Shown: piece after piece, positions 25,801 through 37,800 of the stretch
Layout: every line of letters begins with the position of its first letter
How positions within the stretch are numbered: the stretch's first letter is position 1
Notes under the pieces: model-generated
Databases searched by the model: none
The model's input: only the letters and a program-made list of their open reading frames with translations
What the model was told of the DNA's origin: nothing
Position numbers and translations under genes: made by a program
Assembly (NCBI GenBank): GCA_003290165.1
Contig: QNQO01009182.1
Location: 1-64,000, forward strand
Direction of reading: 5' to 3'
DNA length: 64,000 nt
DNA from: Berberis thunbergii
Lineage: Eukaryota; Streptophyta; Magnoliopsida; Ranunculales; Berberidaceae

Positions 25801-28800
25801 TTCTTCACTAGCTTACTTGAGTCAACTAGTGAAGAGATGAACGATCTGTTGGATAAACTTCGTGATCAAGCAGTGGGTTTGATTGATCACCTTAAGCAAA
25901 TTCTTCATGCTAGTTCGGACCTAGAGACCCGTTTCAACCGACTTAATTCCCAAAATTGGGCCTTCTCAGCTTGGGCCACAAGCCTCTAGATTGGACATTT
26001 CAATTATGTCCAGAGGAGCTCCCAGACAAGATCCTAGATCTAATCACTCCCGATCTCGACATAAATCCAAGCACGACAAGCACAAAGTTGAGCACAACCA
26101 ATTGCAAGGTGCCACCTTAGCAGACCACGTGCAACCTTCAGTTTTGCACGTGCTTGCACGGCTGCACCTACAACATCCTACCCACTAGTTCCTCTCTCAT
26201 GCTGAAATGCGTGATGTGGCACGAAAGTGACCCTTCTGATCTAGAAAGTATTGTTCTGGGGACAATATTCAGGTTCTCAGAGCTGATTCCCCTCCTGCTA
26301 TCAATCCTCTTCCAGCAACCAATGACTCACGTGGTGTCGAGTCGATTTCTCCTCCTTCTGTCGTCAACAACAATCTATCCTCTACTCCAAATTCTGATGG
26401 AGGCATGCACAAAACTCAATGATTGCTGGAATTTGGGAACCAAATTGGGTTCAGATGGGAAGGAAAAACTCCTCAAGCTACTGCTTTGATAGTCCGTATA
26501 GAGAAGGGTAACGAGGATACTACACATGTAGATAAAGGGGGATAACTATTTCATATGGATAGGCCAATGATAGTTTCATAGACTTGCAGGGGTTTGGGAT
26601 CTTCTGAAAGAGTTGCTGGTCTTTGTCATTTGTTTTCTGAATACAAACCCAACATCTCCCTTATTCAAGAAACAAACTCTCTCAGATAAAGGACGCCATA
26701 ATCATATTTGTTTGGGGCAGAGATAAGGTAGATTGGGACAATATTCAAGCCGAAGGGAAATCAGGAGGGGAAAGATACGTGGCCTGTGGTTGATACCCTC
26801 AAAGGTGCTTTCGCCCTCACTACACACTCAAATGTTATTGATGGTTGGATTTGGATTATCTCCAATGTGTATGGGCCTGTTGACAATGCTTACTCTAATC
26901 AATTTTGGAAAAGGAACTCCAAAGTATTACAAGGTTATGGGATGATCCTTAGCTGCTAGGTGGGGACTTTAATGTTGAAAATCTCTATATGAAATGAGAG
27001 CTGGATCCCGATATTTTATGAGACAATTTACAAAATTCATTAATGAATTTAGTCTGTGATTTTATCTCAAAGGAGGTTCCTTCACTTGGAATAATCAGCA
27101 AATAACTCCTCTTAGATTTGACATATTCTTATGCTCCAACTCATTGGAGAGATCATTGGGATGAAATGAATGAGCTTCTTCTTGAGACCTTTGGGTCTGA
27201 CAATAATGCTATCCTACCTAAACTATCTATCACCTTCTATGGCCCATCTCCTTTTAGATTTGAAAGGATGTGGTTGACCATCCTACCCTCATGCAGGACA
27301 TCAAATCCTTTTGGTGCTCTATCTTAGCTCAAGGCACTAAAGGGTATTGCTTATGCTTCGACTGAAACAACTAGGGGTGGGCAAACGGGTCGAGAATCCG
27401 CGGGTTTAAACCGGACCGGACCGTTTTGCTCTAAACGGTCCGGATTTTGATTTTGTATTTTTAGATACGGTTCGGATCGGTCCGGATCCGTTATAAAACG
27501 GTCCGGTCCCGGTTTCTATTTTTAAAAAAAACACGGTCCGGGTTGGACCCGTCCGGACCGTTTCAAATCCCATTTAGTATAAAAACCAAAACCTAAACCT
27601 AAAAAACCCTAATCCTAAACTCTACTCCTCTCCTCTCTGAGTTCTCTCTGTCTCTCCTTTCTGAGTTCTCTCTGTCTCGACTCTCTCCTCTCTGAGTTCT
27701 CTCTGTCTCTGTATCGAGAAGGGGAAGGACCGAAGGAGATCTCCCTCTCCTCTCTCTGTCTCTGTCTCGAGAAGGGGAAGGAGATCTCCCTCTCCTCTCT
27801 TTGTCTCTGTATCGATGTCTCTGTATCGAGAAGGGGAAGGATCGAAGGAGATCTCCCTCTCCTCTCTCTGTCTCTGTCTCGAGAAGGGGAAGGAGATCTC
27901 CCTCTCCTCTCTTTGTCTCTGTATCGATGTCTCTGTCTCGAGAAGGGGAAGGACCGAAGGAGATCTCCCTCTCCTTTCTCCGTCTTTGTCTCGAGAAGGG
28001 GAAGGAGATCTCCCTCTCCTCTCTCTGTCTCTGTCTCGAGAAGAACAAGCCTCAGTAGCCGCGAGACCAAGAAGAGGAGCAGAAGAAAAGGTAGAGAAGC
28101 AGCAGAAGATCTCATCTGTCTCCTCTCTCTCGGTCTCTGTCTCTGTCTCGAGAAGAAGCAGCAGCGCAACAGGAGATCTTCGTCTTCGTCTCCTCTCTCT
28201 CTCGATGAAATTGGTTTAAGGTCACTCGATGAAATTTGTAAAAAAAAGGTTAGTATGGATATCTTATGTTTATTGTCTAGAAATCGAAAATGCCATTCGA
28301 TACATGTTAGATTTAGGGTTCTTGATCGAAACCCTAGTCTTGGTTTATGGTTTCCTAATTTGATTTCATGGGATTGATTTCTTAATCAATGGCAGTTTCC
28401 ATTTCCATTTTATTTTTCCGTTTTCTAGATTTAAACCTCATATTTGTCACTATAATTGTTAGATTGATTTAATATGCCATTTTTCGTTACTGAGGTCGAA
28501 AAGCCTAGATAAACACCTTTCAATTTTTGGTTATGAATTTCATTTATTAGATTGTTTTTCTTTGGATTTAGTCCAAAACAGTAAATTCTAGCAACTTTTA
28601 ACCAGAAACCTGCATTTTTAGTAGGAACCGTTTGGAACCGTAGGAACCGGACCGTTCCAAACGGTTCGAGTTAGGTTCGGTTCCAATGTTTAAAATGAGG
28701 GGATCCGGACCGAACCGGATCCGTTAATTTTAAACGGTTCGAGTCAGGTTCCTCCAAAATTGGAACCGATCCGGACCGTGCCCACCCCTAGAAACAACTC

Positions 28801-31800
28801 AAAAGCTTCCTAAAAACTTGGAACATAGACGTCTTTGGAAAGTTGCAGTCTTTGATTGATAATACACAACTCTCCATTTAAACTTTGGACCATCTTGAAA
28901 GAGACTTGAATGATTTTGAGTGGGAGCAGAGAGTGGTCCTCAAAACTAATCTCACTAAGCTGCTCAAAAGAGAGCACTCCTTCTGGAAGAGAAAAGTTGG
29001 GGTCTCCAGGGGTACGTTTGGAGATCTCTTTCATCAACTTGCTAATTTCAGAAAAAGTTTTTAATTCCATCATCTCCCTCAATGTCCATGGAATGCAAAC
29101 TAATGACCCTACTATCTAGGGTTGAACAAATAACCAAACCAAACCGACAAATTTGGTTTTTTTTTTTGGTTTCTGTTCAGCTTGGTTTAGGAGACTGCGA
29201 AACCGATAAGTTCGATTTTGTGTTCGGTTTTGAAGTTAATATTATCGAGAAAACCGAACCGATCGAATTACTATAAAAATGTTTGAAAAAAATATTAAAA
29301 GTATTATGTACTTTGACCTTGAAAAGGCAAAAAATTAAAGATAACAATAAAGTACTCTTACTTAATTCAAAAAGCTTCTTTCAGTCATATCTTTCAAATG
29401 GTAAACCGACAATGCATATGGGCGAGCGAGACCAATTAATCACGCTTTATTTAATAGTTGTGTACTTTCCCAAGACCCAACATCCCATCAAAACAATTTT
29501 TGTCGCATCATTTTATTTCACATTGCCTCACAATCAGATCATAACCATATATCATAAAATATTGTTGTTCCAGATGTGAACATAATAACAGGGGTAACTT
29601 AACTACTTAAGGTCATCTTCTTCAACATTACTCCATCAGGAATCACTAGGGGTGGGCAAACGGGTCGACGATCCGCGGGTTCAACTCGAACCGGACCGTT
29701 TTGCTCTAAACGGTCCGGATTTTATATATGAATTTTTTGATACGGTTCAGATCGGTCCGGATCCGTTATAAAACAGTCCGGTCCCGGTTCCAATTTTTTA
29801 AAATGAAACGGTCCGGGTTGGACCCGTTTCAAATTACATTATTTATAAAAACCTAAATATGGAACTAAGCTAAGTAACTATCTAACTAAGCCTAACTCTA
29901 AGAGTCTTTACTATTTTGTTCTTTTACTCTTCAAGCCGAAATTCTAAATGAGCATCCTCTTCAAGTCTGCAGTGAGCATCCTCTTCTCGCAGGCCGCCTC
30001 TCGCCCTCCCTAGCACCGCAGGCCGCCTCCCGCCCTCCCCTGCACCGCAGGCCGCCTCCCCCTCTCGCATCCTTCGCTAACGACTGCTAAATCAGTTCGA
30101 GTGAGATCTTAGAGATCAACTCATGGTTACCCACCAAAATCAGAAGAGTTCCAGTGAGATCTCTTATTTCTCTTCCCCTTCCCCTTCGGTGACTTGGTTG
30201 TATGTCCGAAGACGATCGAATCGTGACCGTTCGATGCGTTATCTTCGACGACTGTGTTCAGCATTTCCACCGACTGGAGCAAGCACTCCTGCCAGTCTAG
30301 GGTTTTGAGGTCCTGTGTGATCTCGTCGAGCGAGAGAGACGCGTCGCAGGAGATGTTCTCTTGGAAAGTGGATTTGTAAGGACTCTGTAGGTCGATTGTG
30401 TTCAGTGTGTCGATGAGGTCATTCTACAAACAAGTGAGATGCGTGAGTGAACAAGAAGATTCGTAACTTCATCCTCAAACAGGTGACGACAATGCGGCTT
30501 GAGTCTTGTTTGGATTCCAAGCTTCAGCAATCGGTCCTTGGAGCCTCGAAAGTGAGCCTGATTTCTGGATTTCAAGCATTTTGGAGCAGATGATGACTCA
30601 TTTTCTTGTATGATGACATCAATTAGGTGGATAATCTGAGATTCTGATTTGTCTTTCAGAGCAAACATTTATGGAATTCTATGGTGGAAGTGGTTGGTAA
30701 GAGACTTGCCTTGTGAAAGGTCAACCCGTTTTCGAAAGTGAGAAGCGCTTTAGCTAGCATTACAGTCCACTCATTGTTTCATATGCCCATGTCTCTCACT
30801 TCTCCTTCATGTTTCACTCAGGTATAATCATCACCATCGCGTTGTTTGGTTCTTTTAGGTTTCTCGTTCAGTTTGATTGTTCAACTGTATATCAGATTTG
30901 TTTCTGCACTCTGTTGATTCTGTTTATTTCGCTTTGAAGTTTTCATGTTTTGATTAATAAGTTGATTAGAGAAGTTTGTTTAAGATTAGTTTGCAAATAA
31001 TGTGGTTCATATAGATTTGTAAAACATAATCAATTTAGATTTAGAACCGTTTGGAACCGTAGGAACCGGACCGTTCCAAACGGTTCGAGTTAGGTTCGGT
31101 TCCAATGTTCAAAATGAGGGGATCCGGACCGGACCGGATCCGTTAATTTTAAACGGTTCGAGTTAGGTTCCTCCAAATTTGGAACCAATCCGGACCGTGC
31201 CCACCCCTAGGAATCACCACACAACAGAGAGCAAACCTAGCAAAGGGAAGTGGGAAGATGAAGATGGAGGCTGCTCGAGATATGGTTTTCAAAGTTGCTA
31301 AGCGAAAACAAGATGCTTATTGATACAAAACCCTTACTTAGATAGGATGTTTAGATATCTTCTCCATGTCTCTCTAGATCTCTCTTTAGGTTTCTCACCT
31401 GTGATATCATCTTCATCTCCATTCCTAACTTATATCGAGCTTTAATCCCATAAACTATCAATCTCCAGAAAACTGACAAAACCGAATGAACCGATTGAAT
31501 CAATCGGTTTGGTTAGTATAACAGTTAGGTTGGTTTCAGTTTACAATATGTGAAAACGGACTATATGTGATAACGGACTATAATGATTCACTGCTATGAT
31601 GATTGATGATGTTCACATGCTGCAAGCTGAAGCTGACATCTCAGTTGAGGACATTATCTGGGTACGAAAAATCTCAACTACGACGTCTCTGCTGGACTTG
31701 ATGGGTTCCTAGTTGATCTTTTTGTTAAATCTTGGGAGTTTATCTCTGATTCCTTCATGGGAGTAGTTCAAGATTTCAATCAAAGGCAATTTTTGGAATG

Positions 31801-34800
31801 GCGACTCGTTACTACCTTAATCACCCTCATTCCTAAGATCAAAGAGCCCCGTTCAATTGAGGGATTCAGACCTATCAGCCTCCTATCTTCTGTGTACAAA
31901 GGCATTTCTAAAGTCCTTTATGCTAGATTGAATGCGGTCCTGCCTTCCCTCATTTCTCCTTTTCAATCTGCGGAGTGGACCACAGACCATTTATTGATAG
32001 TATTCCGATTGTCAATGAAATTTTGGACTCCAGAATTAGACAAAACAAGCCTGGGCTGATTTTCAAAGTGGACTTCTATAAAACATTTGACTCTGTCTCA
32101 TGGGAATACATTCAAGGAGTTCTCTCCAATTGTAAGTTTGGTCAGAATTGGAACAACTGGATTCAGACAATGCTATCTACTGCATCATTATCTATTTCCA
32201 TCAATGGTGTCCCCAGTGGCCATTTCGGGTCTTCCAGACGAGTCAGGCAGGGTGACCCCTTGTCTCCACAGTTATTCACCCAGGCAGCTGAGGGCCTCAC
32301 TGCACTAGTCACCAAGGCTCATCACCTCAACCTTCTCCATGGGTTCCAAGTTTCCCCCTTCTCGCAAGCAATTCCAGTTCTCCAATATGCAGATAATACC
32401 ATATTATTCTTTGATGCATCCTTGGATGAAGATGGGACGGTTGGAGACATTCTTTTATGGTTTGCCTGAGAGTAAATTTCAACAAGCTTCAGTTATTTGC
32501 CATTAGTGATGTGCCAAAATTGACCATTGGGGTGTAAAAAAGGGTCATTTCCTTGTGTTTATCTAGGTCTCCCACTTGGTGCTAAATTGAAAAAAAAATC
32601 AGAATTTGGATTTTGGGATGAGATGGTGAAGAGAATAGAAAGAAGATTGGCTACTTGGAAGAACAAGTACATTGCCAAGGCTAGTAAAACAATTTGATTA
32701 AAAGCACCATTGCTAGTATTCCAATTCACATGATGTCTTTGTGCACCATCCCTGCTTCTGTGGCTGATAGGATTAAAAAATGCATTAGGGATAACTCCCT
32801 CATCAGTCATCAATGAAGTACCATTTACTGAACTGGAAGAAAGTGTGTCAACCTAAAGAGAATGGAGGCCTGGGGATAAGAAGAATTAGAGAATTTAACA
32901 AAGCTCTCCTCCTCAAATGGTTGTGGAGATTTGGCACTGAACATTATGCTCTATGGTGAAAGGTGATTGCTGATAAGTGTGGTGCTTCATCTTCTGACTG
33001 GTTCACTAGTGAGCTCCCCATTACTTATGGTTGGTCTCTCCGGAAGTGCTTCATAAAGCCGAAGGACTGCATCTCCAACAGTATCTCATTTGAAGCTCAC
33101 AACGGTAACAGGATTAGGTTCTGGGATTATTGTTGGTTGGAGGACAGGTCCTTCAAGCTGGTCTTTCCAGCTATCCTCAATGTTACGACAAATACACAGG
33201 GAACTATAAAAGATTTTTGGGACACCGCAACAGCTGGAACTTCCAACATAGAAGAAACCTGAATGATTGGGAAGTTAATCAAATGATAGAGTTGGTGGGA
33301 GCTGCTGATCATTTACAGCCAGACAATGAATAGGACAAATGGAAATGGTTCAATAAGGACTCGGATTTCACTGTTTCTGAATGTTACCAGCATTTGGTTT
33401 CAAGGTTGACCTCTTCTCCCTTGAATGTCAGAATCAAATGTCTTCAGTCCTGGATCTGAATCAAGGAGATTCCACCTAGGCCCACCTTTTTATGATGGAC
33501 AGTCCATGGCAGTCTTAACAATGGATAACATTATCAGAAGAATCCATTGACCATATCCTAACTTCTTGTTCTCCCATCCTCCAATTCTGGTCCAAAGCCC
33601 TCTCAGAATATCATGTAACTGCCTCTCTTCCTGACTCTATCATGGACTGGATAGAAACCTTCAAGAGTGCTAGTCAACAAATTTTCTAACTTCACTGAGT
33701 TTGGAAGCTGGACCTGGAACAAACTTATTCGTGCCTCAGTTTGGTGTATTTGGAGAGAAGAAACAATATAATTTTCAGAAATGTGCATAAAGATGTAGAT
33801 GGAAAGATACAAAGATCACATTATGGCTTTGGGGTAGTAGTTGGGATAAATTTAGAAAGATTAGGATTTTTGACTGTATGTTTAATTGGGAGTCACTTAT
33901 ACTGAACAACAAAAGTACATACTTTTGTTGGTCTTATTCAGAAAGCTTTCTCTTTTTGATTCATTTTTCCTTGAATATTCAATAAAATATTTTTGTTTTG
34001 CTGAAAAAAAAAAAAAAAAAAAACCCAGTGGACCTTTGGTTTCAGAAACTTGCTCTCCCTTGTAATCTATCATTTTAAAAGGATTTCCAATATGGATTTG
34101 ATGGAAATTTAGAATGTATGTTCTGTATGAGTACGTTAATGTGAAAACTTTGGATTATGCAATAAGACCAGCATGTAGTGGTATTTGTCATCTATCAGAC
34201 CAAACAGCATGTAGTGGCATTTTTCATCTATCAGACCGAGTAGTTGTTAGACTAATCACCTGCAGCCATCCCAAAATATTCTCATTCAGCCTTTTCTTTC
34301 ATAGTTGCAGTTGCAAAGAGTACTTTTACAGGATCTCAATGTTTAAATTCTTGGGCATGGGTTTTAGTGAGTTTCCTTTTATGCAGGTTGAAGAAGTGAC
34401 ATTGTGGTTGAAACAGAGGTTGAAAACCTCAAAGGTACACTCATTTGACACTATACTTTCCGATATACCTTTCCTTGAGGAACTGTAAGGCTGTCTAGGC
34501 ACATATTTTGCTTTTACCTGTAATAATATGATCTCCTTACGTGGCATTCTCTGTTACCTATTAAATAATGAGCCACACATTATGTTGAGAGGCTGACGTG
34601 TCATTTTTACTCGATTAAATAGCAATTCAAAATATTGTTGCTCTAAACCCCAACACATTTTTACATTAAAAAAAAATCAAGAATTCTTTTGTTACCCCAA
34701 AAAATTGTGGTTTCTTTCATTGTGGAGAGAATCCTGCAATTGTCTAAGAAAAGACAATTCCCTTGTACTCCAGAATTGTAAGGTGTTTGTCATTAACATT

Positions 34801-37800
34801 GCCTACATTTTTCTGGAGCTCATTGACGTATGAATTCTCTTTTATTTGTTTTATGTTACATTGAGTTTCTTTTATGTTACATTGAGTTTCTGTGTCGAAA
34901 TATAAATCTAATGGGTGCTCACAGGTTCTCTTTATCATTTTACAGGAAGAAGTTCAAAGTCATACTCTTGTTATTACCGGACAAGCTGGGGTTGGAAAAT
35001 CTGTATGTTTTATTCTGTCCTTTTACACATGCTTGTTTTCAACCTGTTATTTATATATTTAAAAAAAAAAAAAACTGCTCATTATATATTTTTAAAAGAA
35101 ATACAAAGATATGCAAGATAGCCATGGGGTTGTATAATCAGTACTGTGACTTGGTCTTCCTGTGTGATAGAGTTTGTCAGTGTCTGAGACTGCTATTTTC
35201 TGTTTGTAAGAAGTAAGAACATATGTCATTAGCTGTATTCTAAATGGTAAAATTTGTGGGGAAATATTCTGTCAGTTGTTTTGGATGTTTGTTTTGCCAT
35301 TATAGAACCTTTATATGCTAAAGGAAGGAGACATTTTCAACAGCCAGGGACCAATTATTTGTTTCATAAGCATCCTGTTATCTTCTTGAATCTTGCATTT
35401 ACTATATTGTAATTATTATTATTATTTTTTCCCTAGGCCACTGTCCACGTTACTGCCTCTCATCTTGGAGCAAAATTATGTGAATGGGACACTCCGACAC
35501 CAACATTGTGGCAAGAACACACACATAACTCCAGTTCAGGTATATTCAATTAACTGCGAACAGAAAAGAAATGATACCAGAAGAACTTTGGGTCTGGATG
35601 GAGATGTTGCAGTTTACTTACAGTACTGACTTATGTGACAGATGATCCTGATATATATATATAATAAAACAAAATGGTGTTTTACTATTCATAAGGAATG
35701 AGGATAAGAGAAGTGATAATGTCAAGTATAAGCTAGATCCAAGGGCTGTGAGGATGAGTGATAACAATTGAAGGGCATACAACTCATTCATAATTCAAAG
35801 TGAATTTAGTAATGTTCCCAACCTATCCCTTTGGTGACATGTTATTTACAAATCATAAGTTGTGGCATAACATGTAAATTGAGGAAAAACAAAGCTTATT
35901 AATTGAAAGGGAAAAGTTGAATTTTATTGATGTTCCTTAAATGCCCTTGCCAAATTGTAATAATGACATGCTAACCACTATAAATAAAAAGGTGGCACGG
36001 GTATTGACGTAAATTCAGTTCTTAATTTTGCTTTTAGTCCTAATCACTTTGTGATATGCCACCCCAAATTTTGATAATCCTACATGTGTCACATTCAAAC
36101 CCTCCCAAGCATTTAAAAATTATGATTAGGTCCTTAGTGTAAATTCCCTTTTATCATTTACTATTTTTACCAATTGTCTTACAATAAAATAACTGAATTC
36201 ATAATGGTATATTTCTTTTTAAAAATTTTTATTTCATAATATAATATAATATAATATAATATAATATATACTTTTTGAATTTTCTTTTTCATAGTATAAT
36301 TAGATTTTTTTTTCCATTTTCTAGATTCATTACTAAATTTGTCTTTCTATATTTCTTCTTATGGGATAAATTGAAAATATATATTGTTATTCTATCATAG
36401 TAATGAGATAAAAATACACAGATAGTTATTATATTAGGGAGTGCCGAAGGCACGACCCAACAATTCGGGTAGCATGCAGAAGTCATGTCACGGTAGTTGT
36501 ACCATACAAATCATGATAAAAAATGGGTGATTGTGCCAATGGCACGGGGAATATATATATCATCTGTGTTTTTCAATTACTTGACATAGTGAGATACAAT
36601 GCTTAAGATGTTGACTTTGTTCCTTTTTTTGGATATATATATGTTTTGACACAAAATGAACAAGTTTGGAAACTTGTGTATGAGTATGAAATAAAACCAT
36701 ATGTTTCAACCGCTCATTTGCCTGCCGTATTTATGTATCAATTTGTCTTTGGGTGTCGGGAGGGCGTTACCAAATCCAAACTTGTAGTGCTGGTCTGTAT
36801 CAGGTTTGCTTTTAAACGAGGTGTGCTTTTCTCGCAAATCGGATGTATTGCTTAGGACCTAAATATCCTGACTAATTGTGATAAGATGATGTTGGTTTAC
36901 TTAAAAAATTATCTTTCCTTGTTGAGAACATTCAAGAATCATGGTTTGATCTTGTTTAGCAGGGATATGCTACATCTCTAAATTGGATGAGTTTGAAAGT
37001 TTTGTTGAGAGAGTAAGGAATTACTCACTGCTTCAATTTTCCTCTAGTGGTGGTTCGATGAAACCTGTACTCTTAATTGATGATCTTCCTCTGACAAATG
37101 GAAAAGTTGCTCATGGTAGACTATGCAACTGCTTGCATATTCTTGCTCGATCTGCTCGGATTCCAACGGTCATACTGATCACAGAATATGCCAAAGCTGA
37201 CTCCCCTGACAATACGACGCGCTATGTGGAAGATATTCAATCGTCCCTTGATAGTGCTGGAGCCTGTAAGGTAGTTTCTTTGACTCTTTTGTGTGTATTT
37301 AGAATTAAAGAATTAAAACATTTCACGTTAGTGATATCCTGCTCCAAATTTTGTCTTGTGTATTTTCTTCAGATGGCTTTTAATCCTCTTACAGTAAGTT
37401 CTATCAAGAAAGCTCTTTCTAGAATTTGTAAAGTAGAGCAGTGCAATGCGTCTGCTGAGCAAATAGATCAGATAGCGAAAGCTAGTGGAGGTGATATCAG
37501 GCATGCAATTACATCGCTACAGTACTATTGTCTGAGACCATGCAAGACTCTTTCTTTGTCTTTTCCCTCTACGATTCATTTGACAGACAAGCCAAATGAG
37601 TTCAAGCCCCCAGATGATGGATTCACTTTATCATTTGGCAAAGATGAGACTCTTTCTCTGTTTCATGCCTTGGGGAAGTTTCTTCACAACAAAAGAGAAA
37701 TTGAATATACCACTGGCTCTGGTAAGTGATGGTAAAAGTTTCTCATGTCTTGAGTTCTAATATTACTGTGTTGCTGTGTCTATGGCTTTAAATAAAAAAT

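Larger units (their letters stand above)
24680..34023 (+). mobile_element. Long L1-type LINE in RAD17 intron 3, interrupted by hAT-type elements
   Basis: An ORF1-like start lies at about 24944-25220. Endonuclease motifs follow: NISLIQETN (about 26655), GGDFNVE (about 26960), GGSFTWNN (about 27070) and [12 protein letters not shown] (about 27245). After two nested elements comes the reverse transcriptase (about 31660-32520: [53 protein letters not shown]). A C-terminal region (about 32800-33780) ends in AATAAA (33981-33986) and an A20 tail (34004-34023). Frames are broken in several places, and the catalytic YADD reads YADN. The exact 5' end and the target duplication could not be identified. 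It is inserted in the same orientation as RAD17. Confidence 0.88.

Noticed and set aside
27599..28377. Long open frames on both strands rich in Arg/Glu or Ser/Leu
   Set aside because: They are translations of the pyrimidine-rich minisatellite inside a hAT-type element, open on opposite strands at once, without known domains.
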